Part shown: positions 1-8,265 of the stretch, piece after piece
Position numbering within the stretch: position 1 is the first letter of the stretch
Layout: each line of letters opens with the position of its first letter
NCBI RefSeq assembly: GCF_004310345.1
Contig: NZ_SISK01000002.1
Location: 1 to 64,000, forward strand
Direction: 5' to 3'
Source of the DNA: Paracoccus subflavus
GTDB taxonomy: Bacteria > Pseudomonadota > Alphaproteobacteria > Rhodobacterales > Rhodobacteraceae
DNA length: 64,000 bases
Notes under the pieces: generated by a model
Seen by the model: only the letters and a program-made list of their open reading frames with translations
Database searches by the model: none
Told to the model about the DNA's origin: nothing
Made by a program: the position numbers and the translations under genes

Positions 1-1
1 C

Positions 2-175
2 TATCGAAAGCGTCTGCACCCCTTCGACCCGGAGCCCTACAAACGCAGAAACCTCGTCGAACGCGCCTTCTGTCGCATCAAGGACTTCCGCCGCGTCGCC
101 ACCCGCTACGACAAGCTCGCCTGCACCTACACCGCAGCCATAGCCCTCGCCGCTATCGTCACGTGGTGGTTATGA
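2..175 (+). mobile_element. IS5-family transposase, C-terminal fragment at window edge
   Basis: The first 58 codons read as the C-terminus of a DDE transposase of the IS5 superfamily (IS427-like). It contains RRNLVERAFCRIKDFRR, where the glutamate after Leu-Val is the last residue of the DDE triad, followed by ATRYDKLA and a hydrophobic tail ending in TWWL and TGA. The 5' part lies outside the window, so intactness cannot be judged. The stop is only 9 bases from the stop codon of the convergent GntR gene, so the right end of the element must abut that gene. I cannot define the terminal inverted repeat because the left end is missing. The family call rests on the conserved ER-F-RIK-RR-ATRYDK pattern. 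Confidence 0.85.
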
Positions 176-184
176 GGCTGGACC

Positions 185-886
185 CTAGAGGCCCGGTGCA
201 GGGCCCGCGCCATGCTCGATCCGTGCAAAGGCCGTCAGAACAGTGCGTTCGGAATGGTCGAGATACACGGCCAGAATCCCGGCCGCGGCCTCGCAGTCGC
301 CGCGGTCGATCGCGGCCAGGATCGCCGCATTCTGGGCGATGAAAGGCTCGTGCAATTGCTCGGGGTCGTCCAGAAGCCCGAAGGCCAGGCGCAGTTCGGC
401 GGCCACTTGCCTGTAAAAGCCGTTCAGGCGCGGACTGTCGGCCAGGGCGACGATGGCGGAGTGAAACCCCATGTTGGCCGAACCCACCCCCTGCCAGTCG
501 TGCCGGTCGCGGGCCGCCTGGCTGCTGACCACACAGGCACGCATGGTGGAAACAGCCTCGTGGCGGTGCCAGGCCCGAGCCAGTGCCGGAACCTCGATCA
601 TCCGCCGGACGCGATAGATGTCCAGAATGGCGGCCATGGTGGGCACGGCCACGAAGACGCCCCGGTTGGGCTGGTGGTGCACCAGCCTTTCGCGCGTCAG
701 CAGCCTGAAAGCCTCGCGCAGGGTGTTGCGCGACACCCCCAGATCGCCCGCCAGCCGCACCTCGGACAGGCGCTGCCCCGGAGAAAGTTCGCCCTTGATC
801 GCCATGGTCCTGATGCGGGACGCGATGTGGTCGGGCAGGGACAGGGCATCATCGACGGCTGCGGCGTCGTCTAAGGTTTCCTGCAT
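185..886 (-). CDS. GntR-family (FCD) transcriptional regulator
   Basis: A 233-residue DNA-binding regulator. Residues about 20-80 form a GntR winged helix-turn-helix (SEVRLAGDLGVSRNTLREAF, residues 41-60). Residues about 87-220 are an all-helical FCD ligand domain with the expected Arg/His-rich pattern (FHSAIVALADSPRLNGFYRQ). The start MQETLDD is chosen because residues upstream in the same frame do not look like protein, and an AAAGGCG sequence lies about 10 bases upstream. It is divergent from the 5-oxoproline operon, 180 bases away, so it most likely controls that operon. The ligand is probably 5-oxoproline, D-glutamate or a related acid; this is inference from position. B. subtilis kip/pxp loci also carry a regulator, of another family. 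Its 3' end is abutted by an insertion sequence. Confidence 0.85.
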   Translation of the reverse strand: MQETLDDAAAVDDALSLPDHIASRIRTMAIKGELSPGQRLSEVRLAGDLGVSRNTLREAFRLLTRERLVHHQPNRGVFVAVPTMAAILDIYRVRRMIEVPALARAWHRHEAVSTMRACVVSSQAARDRHDWQGVGSANMGFHSAIVALADSPRLNGFYRQVAAELRLAFGLLDDPEQLHEPFIAQNAAILAAIDRGDCEAAAGILAVYLDHSERTVLTAFARIEHGAGPAPGL

Positions 887-1015
887 GGTTGTTGCAACGC
901 CTTTTGTTGTCGCATCGACTGGCTGAGATCTGGGCCGGTTACTGGCAAAGACGCAATGTCCCCCGCATTGTTCAACAAAAAATATTTGGTTGTTGGATAA
1001 TATTTGACTTACGAA

Positions 1016-1029
1016 GTGTGATCTACACA
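1016..1029. promoter_or_regulatory. Candidate operator in the GntR / pxp divergent intergenic region
   Basis: GTGTGATCTACACA is an inverted repeat (TGTG-N5-CACA) 37 bases upstream of the transporter start codon. Just upstream lies an A+T-rich stretch (968-1010) with several TTGTT/AACAA elements and a TAATAT that could be a -10 box. GntR/FCD proteins usually bind short palindromes near their own gene, so this is a plausible operator. No consensus for this regulator is known to me. Confidence 0.35.
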
Positions 1030-1066
1030 ATTCCGCCATTCCGAATCTGCAACCGTGGAGGCCCTG

Positions 1067-2302
1067 ATGGCCGAGCATTCCCCCGCTGTCTCGGCATCTT
1101 CCGCCGCAATGCGAGGCGGCCTGACGGCAGCCATCTTCCTGATGGCGACCTCGGCCATCGGGCCGGGCTTCATCACCCAGACGGCGACCTTTACCGCGCA
1201 ACTGGGGGCGGCCTTTGCCTTTGCGATCCTGGCCTCGGTCCTGATCGATTTCGTGGTGCAGATGAACATCTGGCGCATCACCGCCCTGACCGGGCGTCGT
1301 GCGTCCGAAACGGCCAACGCCGCGCTGCCCGGTGCGGGATACCTGCTGTCGGTGCTGGTGATGTTCGGCGGACTGGTGTTCAACATCGGCAACATCGCGG
1401 GCAGCGGCCTGGGCCTGAACGCGATGATCGGGCTGGACCCCAAGATCGGGGGCGTCCTGTCCGCGCTGATCGCCATCGGGATTTTCCTATCGCGCAGCGC
1501 GGGCATCCTGCTGGACAGGATCATCGTGGTGCTGGGTTTCCTGATGGTCGCGATGACGGTATTCGTGGCCTTCGTCACCAACCCTCCGGTGGGCGAGGCG
1601 CTGCGTCAGACGGTTCTGCCCGACACCATCGACTTTGCCGCCATCACCACCATCGTCGGCGGCACGGTGGGCGGATACATCACCTATGCGGGCGCACATC
1701 GCCTGCTGGACAAGGGCCTGACCGGGGTCGAGAACCTGCCTGCCATCACCCGCGGCGCCCTGTCGGGCATCGCCGTCACGGGTGTCATGCGCTTCGTGCT
1801 GTTTCTGGCGATCCTGGGCGTGACCGCGTCGGGGGTGACGCTGGATCTGTCTTCCGGGACGGCCAACCCGGCGGCGCAGGCATTCCTGGCGGCGGCGGGC
1901 GACTGGGGCCTGCGGATCTTCGGGATCATCTTCTGGGCGGCGGCGATCACCTCGATCATCGGGGCGGCCTATACCTCGGTCAGCTTCATGACGGTGTTCC
2001 GCCCCATGGACGACCGCGCCCGCAACATCGCCACGGTGGTGTTCATCACCATCTCGCTGGCAGTCTATCTGGTGCTGGGAACCGCACCTGCGGCGCTGCT
2101 GGTCTTTGCGGGGGGCTTCAACGGGCTTATCCTGCCGGTCGGGCTGACGATCTTTACCTGGATCGGCTTTGCCCGGTCGGATTTGCTGGGCGGCTATCGC
2201 TACAGCCGGCCCTTGCTGGCGCTGAGCGCGTTGGTCTGCGCGCTGACCTGGTACATGGGGATCAAGTCGGTGGGCGCGATCTTTGCGTTCCTGGGCACCT
2301 GA
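1067..2302 (+). CDS. NRAMP-like (YcsG-type) membrane transporter
   Basis: A 411-residue integral membrane protein with about eleven hydrophobic segments, related to NRAMP metal/proton symporters and to YcsG, which sits in the B. subtilis pxp (ycsF-ycsG-ycsI-kipI-kipA) cluster. The first helix carries [19 protein letters not shown], where true metal-transporting NRAMPs have an Asp-Pro-Gly-Asn metal site. That site is not present here, which argues for an organic substrate. ATG at 1067 is chosen over the in-frame GTG at 1055 because GGAGG (1057-1061) sits 5 bases before it. It is the first gene of the operon; pxpA follows after a GAGGAG ribosome site. From context it should import 5-oxoproline or a related small acid or amide. 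Confidence is high for family, low for substrate. Confidence 0.8.
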   Translation: MAEHSPAVSASSAAMRGGLTAAIFLMATSAIGPGFITQTATFTAQLGAAFAFAILASVLIDFVVQMNIWRITALTGRRASETANAALPGAGYLLSVLVMFGGLVFNIGNIAGSGLGLNAMIGLDPKIGGVLSALIAIGIFLSRSAGILLDRIIVVLGFLMVAMTVFVAFVTNPPVGEALRQTVLPDTIDFAAITTIVGGTVGGYITYAGAHRLLDKGLTGVENLPAITRGALSGIAVTGVMRFVLFLAILGVTASGVTLDLSSGTANPAAQAFLAAAGDWGLRIFGIIFWAAAITSIIGAAYTSVSFMTVFRPMDDRARNIATVVFITISLAVYLVLGTAPAALLVFAGGFNGLILPVGLTIFTWIGFARSDLLGGYRYSRPLLALSALVCALTWYMGIKSVGAIFAFLGT

Positions 2303-2312
2303 GGAGACAGAC

Positions 2313-3086
2313 ATGGACATGGGCATGGACATCAACAGCGACCTGGGCGAAGGCTATGGCCCCTGGCGGATGGGCGACGATGCCGCGATGCTGGAAATCG
2401 TCAGTTCCGCCAACATCGCCTGCGGGTTTCATGCAGGCGACCCCCTGACCATCCTGTCCACCCTGCGCGGGGCGGCGGCGCGCGGGGTCGCGGTGGGCGC
2501 GCATGTGTCCTATCCCGACCGGGTGGGCTTTGGCCGCCGCCGCATGGACGTGGCCCCCGACGAACTGACTGCCGACGTGATCTATCAGATCGGTGCGCTT
2601 CAGGGGCTGGCGGCGGCGGCGGGAACGCGGGTGTCCTATGTCAAGCCGCACGGGGCGCTGTACAACACCATCGCCGACGATGCCGTTCAGGCCGATGCGG
2701 TGATCGCGGGCATCCGCGCGGTGGATCCCGGCCTGGTCCTGATGGCGCTTGCCGGGGCGCCGATCCTGGAGCGTGCCCGCAGCGCCGGCCTGCCCGTCGT
2801 GGCCGAGGCCTTTGCCGACCGCGCCTATACCCCCACGGGTGCCTTGGTGTCGCGCCGCGATCCGGGCGCGGTTCTGCACGATCCGGATCGTGTGGCCGGT
2901 CGCATGGTTCGCCTGGCGACCGAGGGTGTGATCGAGGCCGTGGACGGATCGCTGCTGCGGCTAGAGGCGCACAGCATCTGCGTGCACGGCGACAGTCCCG
3001 CCGCCGTCGCCATGGCCACGGCCGTCCGCAGGCGTCTGACCGCCGAAGGCGTGACGATCCGCAGCTTTGTCACGGCCGCGCCATGA
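2313..3086 (+). CDS. pxpA: 5-oxoprolinase subunit PxpA (LamB/YcsF family)
   Basis: A 257-residue cytoplasmic protein of the LamB/YcsF family, the PxpA subunit of the prokaryotic ATP-dependent 5-oxoprolinase, which opens 5-oxoproline to glutamate. Family signatures are all present: [11 protein letters not shown] near the N-terminus, [30 protein letters not shown] and VKPHGALYN, whose Asp and His residues line the active site. The length is normal for the family. The ATG at 2313 is preceded by GAGGAG (2301-2306). The stop codon overlaps the ATG of the next gene (ATGA), so translation is probably coupled along the operon. Confidence 0.93.
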   Translation: MDMGMDINSDLGEGYGPWRMGDDAAMLEIVSSANIACGFHAGDPLTILSTLRGAAARGVAVGAHVSYPDRVGFGRRRMDVAPDELTADVIYQIGALQGLAAAAGTRVSYVKPHGALYNTIADDAVQADAVIAGIRAVDPGLVLMALAGAPILERARSAGLPVVAEAFADRAYTPTGALVSRRDPGAVLHDPDRVAGRMVRLATEGVIEAVDGSLLRLEAHSICVHGDSPAAVAMATAVRRRLTAEGVTIRSFVTAAP

Positions 3087-3862
3087 CCCACCAGAACCCC
3101 GCCCGGCTGCGCGCGGCCTGCCGCGACGGGTGGTCCGCCCCAACGGCGGGCCATGCGACCGGATTTACCCAATGCAACCTGATTGCCCTGCCGCGCGACT
3201 GGGCCTGGGATTTCCTGCTGTTCGCGCAGCGCAACCCCAAGCCCTGCCCGGTTCTTGACGTGACCGAGCCGGGTCGGTTCGATACGGTTCTTGCGCCCGG
3301 CGCCGACCTGCGCCGCGACCTGCCGCGCTATCGCATCTGGCGCGACGGCGCCTTGGCCGAGGAAACGCCGGATGCCAGCGCGGCCTGGGGGGAACATCCC
3401 GACCTTGTGACATTCCTGATCGGCTGTTCCTTCACCTTTGAAACCCCGCTGATGCAGGCCGGGATCCAGATCCGCCACATCGCCCAGGGGTGCAACGTGC
3501 CCATGTATCGCACCAACCGCGATTGCCGCCCGGCGGGGCGCCTGTCGGGGCCGCTGGTCGTGTCGATGCGGCCCATTCCGGCAGACCGGGTGGCCGATGC
3601 GGTGACGATCTCGGGCCGGTTTCCGGCGGTGCACGGCGCCCCCGTCCATGTCGGCGCCCCCGACCGGCTTGGCATCGCCGATCTGTCCCGCCCCGATTTC
3701 GGTGACCCGGTGACCATCCGCCCGGACGAGGTGCCGGTCTTCTGGGCCTGCGGCGTCACCCCGCAGGCGGCGGTCATGGCGTCCCGCGTGCCCTTTGCCA
3801 TCACCCATGCGCCCGGACATATGTTCGTCACCGACATCCCCGACCGGAACTGGCAGTCATGA
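3083..3862 (+). CDS. DUF1445 (YcsI) family protein, putative D-glutamate cyclase / hydro-lyase
   Basis: A 259-residue protein of the DUF1445/YcsI family, often annotated as putative hydro-lyase. Visible family features are [10 protein letters not shown] near residue 30, [31 protein letters not shown], the stretch around NVPMYRTN, and a C-terminal [14 protein letters not shown] domain of this family is part of mammalian D-glutamate cyclase, which interconverts D-glutamate and 5-oxo-D-proline, so a role supplying 5-oxoproline from D-glutamate fits its place between pxpA and pxpBC. The exact reaction of the free-standing bacterial protein is not settled as far as I know. It overlaps both neighbours by 4 bases. 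Confidence 0.85.
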   Translation: MTHQNPARLRAACRDGWSAPTAGHATGFTQCNLIALPRDWAWDFLLFAQRNPKPCPVLDVTEPGRFDTVLAPGADLRRDLPRYRIWRDGALAEETPDASAAWGEHPDLVTFLIGCSFTFETPLMQAGIQIRHIAQGCNVPMYRTNRDCRPAGRLSGPLVVSMRPIPADRVADAVTISGRFPAVHGAPVHVGAPDRLGIADLSRPDFGDPVTIRPDEVPVFWACGVTPQAAVMASRVPFAITHAPGHMFVTDIPDRNWQS

Positions 3863-5433
3863 CCCTGCGGTTCCTGCCCGTGGGGCCGCGCACGATGCTG
3901 GTCGAGCTGCCCGATCTGGACCGGACGCTGGACCTGTTCGACGCGCTGACCGCCGCTCCCCTGCCGCAGATCGCCGAGATCGTGCCCGCCGCCCGCACGC
4001 TCATGGTGCGCACCGCACCGGGGGTCGCGGCCGACGGCCGGCTGGCCGCGGCCATTGCGGCGGTGATGCCCGAGGCCACGGCCCGGCGTTCCGACCCCGC
4101 CGAAGCGATCGAGATTCCCCTGACCTATGACGGCGAGGATCTGGCCGAGGTCGCCGGCCATCTGGGCCTGAGCGTGGCCGAAACCATCGCCGCCCATGGC
4201 GCCGCTGTCTGGCAGGTCGCCTTCACCGGCTTTGCACCGGGTTTCGCCTACATGACCTGCGACGATCCGCGTTTCGACCTGCCGCGCCGTGCAAGCCCGC
4301 GCCCCCGCATCCCGGCCGGGGCGGTGGCCCTGGCAGGGCGGTTCTGCGGTGTCTATCCCAAGGCCAGTCCCGGCGGCTGGCAGTTGATCGGAACGACGCC
4401 CGTGCCGATGTGGGACATGTCCCGCGATCCGCCCGCATTGCTGCGCCCCGGCGCCCGCGTCCGGTTCGTCGAACGCCGGGGCGCTGTCCATCCGGTGCCG
4501 GTTGCTGCCCATGCCCAGACCGCGCCCGCCACGGGACTGCGGGTGCTGTCCGCCGCCTTTCCGATCCTGATGCAGGATGCCGGGCGGCCCGGACAGGCTG
4601 CCGACGGCATCTCGGCCTCGGGGGCGATGGATCTGCCCAGCCTGCGCCGGGCCAACCGCCGCGCGGGCAATCCGCCCGACCTGCCTGCGCTGGAGATCAC
4701 GCTGGGTCCGGTGCGCCTGACGGTGGACAGTCCCGTGACACTGGTCCTGGACGGCGCCGCTGACCGCGCCGAGATCGAGGCGGACGGCGCCCGTGTTCCC
4801 GTGGACCTGTCGCGGCCCTTTGCCCTTGATCCGGGCGAGGTTCTGGTGCTTGGGCCTCCGCGCCGGGGGATGCGCAGCTATCTGGCGCTGCGGGGCGGAT
4901 TCGGCGTGGATCGCCCGCTGGGCTCGGCGTCAACCGATACGCTGGCCGGCATCGGACCCGAACCGCTGGGCGCCGGCGCGGTGATCGGGCTGGCCTGCAA
5001 CCCCGCCGGCGCTGTCGATCCCGCGCCCGCCCCGCGCCCGGACCTGCCCGCGCCGGGCGAAACGGTGACGCTGCCCGTCACGATGGGCCCGCGCGCCGAC
5101 TGGTTTCCGCAGGCCGCGCTTGATCTGCTGCTGTCGCAGGACTGGCAGGTCACGCCCCAGTCCTCGCGCGTGGGTATCCGCCTGTCGGGTCAACCCCTGA
5201 TCCGTGCCGATGCGCGCGAACTGCCCTCCGAGGGGACGGAGCGCGGTGCGATCCAGGTGCCCCATTCCGGGCAGCCGGTGCTGTTTCTGGCCGACCACCC
5301 GCTGACCGGCGGCTATCCCGTCATCGCCACCCTGCTGCCCGAGGCCCTGGCCCTGGCCGGGCAGATCCCGCCCGGCGCGCGCATCCGGTTCGCCGCCGCC
5401 CATCCCTTCAGCCCGATCGAGCCCATGCCATGA
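3859..5433 (+). CDS. pxpBC: Fused 5-oxoprolinase subunits PxpB-PxpC (KipI-KipA; AHS1-AHS2 domains)
   Basis: A 524-residue fusion of two proteins that are separate in many bacteria. Residues 1 to about 210 are PxpB/KipI (AHS1, allophanate hydrolase subunit 1 fold), with [11 protein letters not shown] near residue 125 and [12 protein letters not shown]. Residues about 225-515 are PxpC/KipA (AHS2), with [36 protein letters not shown] and [15 protein letters not shown]. With PxpA these make the ATP-dependent 5-oxoprolinase. The same two domains, fused, form the carboxyltransferase part of urea carboxylase, which matters because the next gene encodes a biotin carboxylase/BCCP. It overlaps both neighbours by 4 bases, so a fixed stoichiometry is likely. 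Confidence 0.9.
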   Translation: MTLRFLPVGPRTMLVELPDLDRTLDLFDALTAAPLPQIAEIVPAARTLMVRTAPGVAADGRLAAAIAAVMPEATARRSDPAEAIEIPLTYDGEDLAEVAGHLGLSVAETIAAHGAAVWQVAFTGFAPGFAYMTCDDPRFDLPRRASPRPRIPAGAVALAGRFCGVYPKASPGGWQLIGTTPVPMWDMSRDPPALLRPGARVRFVERRGAVHPVPVAAHAQTAPATGLRVLSAAFPILMQDAGRPGQAADGISASGAMDLPSLRRANRRAGNPPDLPALEITLGPVRLTVDSPVTLVLDGAADRAEIEADGARVPVDLSRPFALDPGEVLVLGPPRRGMRSYLALRGGFGVDRPLGSASTDTLAGIGPEPLGAGAVIGLACNPAGAVDPAPAPRPDLPAPGETVTLPVTMGPRADWFPQAALDLLLSQDWQVTPQSSRVGIRLSGQPLIRADARELPSEGTERGAIQVPHSGQPVLFLADHPLTGGYPVIATLLPEALALAGQIPPGARIRFAAAHPFSPIEPMP

Positions 5434-7205
5434 TCCCGTCCCTGTTCGAACCCGGTACCCGCCTGCGCCCGATCCGCCGCCTGTTCATCGCCAACCGCGG
5501 CGAGATCGCCGTCCGCATCATCCGCGCCTGCCGCGACGACGGCATCGTGCCGATCGTGGCCTATGCCGATTCCGACCGCGAGGCGCTGTTCGTGCGCATG
5601 GCCGACGAGGCCTGGCCCCTGGACGGCGACCGCCCTGCCGACACCTATCTGGATGCGGACAAACTGATCGCCATCGCCCGGCGCGCCTGCGCCGACGCCG
5701 TTCATCCCGGTTACGGATTCCTGTCCGAACGCGCCGAATTCGCCCGCGCCGTGCAGGATGCGGGCCTGATCTGGATCGGCCCCGACCCGCAGGTGATCGA
5801 ATCCCTCGGCGACAAGATCGAGGCCCGGCGCATCGCGGAATCGGTGGGGGCGCCGCTGGTCGCGGGCACCCCCGGCCCCGTCGCCACTCCCGCCAAGGCC
5901 CGCGCCTTTGCCCAGGCGCATGGGTTGCCCATTGCCATCAAGGCCGCCCACGGCGGCGGCGGGCGGGGCATGAAGGTCGCCTGGACCTTGGACGAGGTCG
6001 AGGACCTGTTCGAATCCGCCACGCGCGAGGCGCTGACCGCATTCGGCCGCGGCGAATGTTTCATCGAGCAGTTCCTGGACCGTCCCCGCCACATCGAGGC
6101 GCAGGTGCTGGCCGACCGCCATGGCCGGGTAAAGGTGCTGGGCACCCGCGACTGTTCGTTGCAGCGGCGCAACCAGAAGTTGGTCGAGGAAGCGCCCGCG
6201 CCCTTCATTTCCGACAAGCAGCGCGCCCGTATCCACCACAGCGCCCGCGCGATCTGCGCCAAGGCGGGTTACAGCGGCGCCGGCACGGTCGAGTTCCTGC
6301 TGTCCGCGAACGGCACCCTGTCATTCCTCGAGGTGAACACCCGGTTGCAGGTCGAACATCCGGTGACCGAGGAAACGACCGGCATCGACATCGTTCGCGC
6401 CATGATCGCGGTCGCGGCGGGCGCACGGCTGGCCGATGAGGACGTGCCCGCCCCGCGCGGCCATGCGATCGAATTCCGCATCAACGCCGAAGACCCCGCG
6501 CGCGGGTTCCTGCCCACGCCCGGACCGGTCACGGGTTGGGACGCGCCGTCAGGGCCGGGTGTGCGTCTGGACAGCGGCGTGGTCGCCGGGTCCGTCGTGC
6601 CCGGCAGCTTCGATTCGCTGATGGCCAAGCTGATCGTTACCGGCGCCACCCGCGACGAGGCCCTGGCCCGCTCCGCCCGCGCCCTGGCGGAATTCCGCAT
6701 CGAGGGCGTGGCCTCGGTCCTGCCGTTCCATCGCGCTACCATCGCGGCCCCGGAATTCCGGGCCGAAAACGACACCTTTGGCGTCCATACCCGCTGGATT
6801 GAAACCGACTTCGCCGATCGGCTGAACACGATTGCAGGTCATGCCCGCGTGACGCCCGCGCCCGCCGAGGCCTTGCTGCGCTTCGCCATCGAGGTTGACG
6901 GGAAACGTGTTGAACTGGGTCTGCCTGCCAGGATGCTTGCCGCCGCGCCCGCATCTCTGCCAGCGACCGAAGCCGGGCCGGATGGGGCCAAGGACACCCT
7001 TGCAGCGCCCGTGTCGGGCCTGTTGCAGGTCTGGCAGGTCCCGGACGGGGCCGAGGTCAAGGCCGGGGACGTGATCGCCGTGATGGAGGCCATGAAGATG
7101 GAAACCCGCATCGAAGCCCCCTGGTCCGGGCGCGTGCATCGAATGGCCGAGGAGGGCGCAGAGATTGCCTTCGGCGCCCCGCTGGCGCGGATCGCCCCTG
7201 CATGA
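5430..7205 (+). CDS. Biotin carboxylase fused to biotin carboxyl carrier domain
   Basis: A 591-residue protein. Residues 20 to about 470 are a complete biotin carboxylase: FIANRGEIAVRIIRACR, the ATP-grasp glycine loop HGGGGRGMKVA (174-184), and FLEVNTRLQVEH near residue 300. Residues about 520-591 form a biotinyl domain with VMEAMKMET, the acceptor lysine being Lys556. It should carboxylate its own biotin with ATP and bicarbonate. Such fusions are usual for alpha subunits of acyl-CoA carboxylases, but those pair with a beta carboxyltransferase, which is absent here. Its partner may instead be PxpBC, as in urea carboxylase. It is the last gene of the operon; its start overlaps pxpBC by ATGA. 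The fold is certain, the substrate uncertain. Confidence 0.88.
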   Translation: MIPSLFEPGTRLRPIRRLFIANRGEIAVRIIRACRDDGIVPIVAYADSDREALFVRMADEAWPLDGDRPADTYLDADKLIAIARRACADAVHPGYGFLSERAEFARAVQDAGLIWIGPDPQVIESLGDKIEARRIAESVGAPLVAGTPGPVATPAKARAFAQAHGLPIAIKAAHGGGGRGMKVAWTLDEVEDLFESATREALTAFGRGECFIEQFLDRPRHIEAQVLADRHGRVKVLGTRDCSLQRRNQKLVEEAPAPFISDKQRARIHHSARAICAKAGYSGAGTVEFLLSANGTLSFLEVNTRLQVEHPVTEETTGIDIVRAMIAVAAGARLADEDVPAPRGHAIEFRINAEDPARGFLPTPGPVTGWDAPSGPGVRLDSGVVAGSVVPGSFDSLMAKLIVTGATRDEALARSARALAEFRIEGVASVLPFHRATIAAPEFRAENDTFGVHTRWIETDFADRLNTIAGHARVTPAPAEALLRFAIEVDGKRVELGLPARMLAAAPASLPATEAGPDGAKDTLAAPVSGLLQVWQVPDGAEVKAGDVIAVMEAMKMETRIEAPWSGRVHRMAEEGAEIAFGAPLARIAPA

Positions 7206-7211
7206 TGATCC

Positions 7212-7236
7212 GCCGTCGGGCGGCCTTGCCCGGCGG
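7212..7236 (+). terminator. Candidate terminator hairpin after the pxp operon
   Basis: CCGTCGGGC and GCCCGGCGG pair around a 6-base loop (one G-U pair) just after the operon's last stop codon, followed by TCCTTGGGCCTTGT. The T-tract is poor, so this is a weak intrinsic terminator at best. Confidence 0.4.
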
Positions 7237-7264
7237 TCCTTGGGCCTTGTCATCTTCGGAAATA

Positions 7265-7340
7265 TGGTGAGCCCGACAGGATTCGAACCTGTGACCCACT
7301 GATTAAAAGTCAGTTGCTCTACCAACTGAGCTACGGGCCC
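7265..7340 (-). tRNA. tRNA-Lys (anticodon UUU)
   Basis: The minus strand folds as a complete 76-base tRNA. The acceptor stem GGGCCCG pairs with CGGGCTC; there is an AGCTCAGTTGGTAGAGC D arm, an anticodon loop CTTTTAA with anticodon TTT closed by CTGA/TCAG, a T arm GGTTCGAATCC, discriminator A and an encoded CCA. The UUU anticodon reads lysine codons. It lies alone between the convergent end of the pxp operon and dapF. Confidence 0.97.
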
Positions 7341-7425
7341 AACACGGGGGGTTACTAGGGGGGGGCTCCGGGGGCGTCAAGCGGAAAAGTCGGCGGGACT
7401 GGCGGAAATTTCCGGCGGCTATTAT

Positions 7426-8265
7426 ATGGCCCGGATGAACAGCACATCGCCCCCCGGCCTGCCCTTCATGAAGATGCACGGGCTTGGCAACGATTTCGTC
7501 GTCCTGGATCTGCGGGGCGGGGGCGATCCCCCTGCGGCGGGGGTAATCGCGCGCATTGCCGACCGCCACCGGGGGGTGGGATTCGATCAGATGGCGACCA
7601 TCCAGGCCGATGACCGTGCCGATCTGCGGCTGCGGTTCTGGAATGCCGATGGCTCGGTCAGCGCCGCCTGCGGCAATGCCACGCGCTGCATCGCGCGGCA
7701 TGTGATGGATCAGGCCGGCCGCGACCGGCTGAGCCTGCGCACCGATCACGGCGTCCTGCTGGCCGAGGATGCAGGCAATGGCCTGACGCGCGTCAACATG
7801 GGGCAGCCGGTGCTGGACTGGCGCGCGATTCCGCTGGCGCGGGAGGTGGACATCGACCATCTGCCCATCGACGGCGATCCGGCGGCGACCGGCATGGGCA
7901 ATCCGCATGTCACCTTTTTCGTCGATGACGCGGTGGCGGTCGATCTGGCGGCATTCGGCCCGGCGATGGAACATCATCCGCTGTATCCGCAGCGCACCAA
8001 TGTCGAGATCGTGCAGGTGGTGTCCCGCGACGAAATCGACCTGCGCATCTGGGAACGCGGCACCGGGCCGACGCTGGCCTCGGGGTCGTGTTCCTGCGCG
8101 GCGGTGGTGGCGGCGGCGCGGCGCGGGCTGACCGGACGGCGCGTCACGGTCAACGTGCCTGGGGGCGTCCTGCGCATCGACTGGCGCGAGGACGGCGTCT
8201 GGATGGAGGGGCCGACGGCGCATGTCTTTTCCGGCGTCCTGACCCCCGAATGGCTGATCCAATGA
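7426..8265 (+). CDS. dapF: Diaminopimelate epimerase
   Basis: A 279-residue enzyme that converts LL- to meso-diaminopimelate for lysine and peptidoglycan synthesis. It shows MKMHGLGNDFVVLD at the N-terminus, FWNADGSVSAACGNATRC containing the first catalytic cysteine (Cys82), and the C-terminal ERGTGPTLASG. In the second catalytic motif the usual Ala-Cys-Gly-Thr/Ser-Gly reads Ala-Ser-Gly-Ser-Cys (residues 218-222), so the expected base is Ser219 with cysteines three and five residues later. This may be a lineage variant. The start could also be the ATG at 7435. Its stop overlaps the start of mtaB. Confidence 0.92.
   Translation: MARMNSTSPPGLPFMKMHGLGNDFVVLDLRGGGDPPAAGVIARIADRHRGVGFDQMATIQADDRADLRLRFWNADGSVSAACGNATRCIARHVMDQAGRDRLSLRTDHGVLLAEDAGNGLTRVNMGQPVLDWRAIPLAREVDIDHLPIDGDPAATGMGNPHVTFFVDDAVAVDLAAFGPAMEHHPLYPQRTNVEIVQVVSRDEIDLRIWERGTGPTLASGSCSCAAVVAAARRGLTGRRVTVNVPGGVLRIDWREDGVWMEGPTAHVFSGVLTPEWLIQ

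Noticed and set aside
5430-7205. The biotin carboxylase fusion as the general acetyl-CoA carboxylase AccC
   Set aside because: AccC is separate from AccB in this lineage and not part of pxp operons; the fusion and its position argue for a dedicated enzyme.
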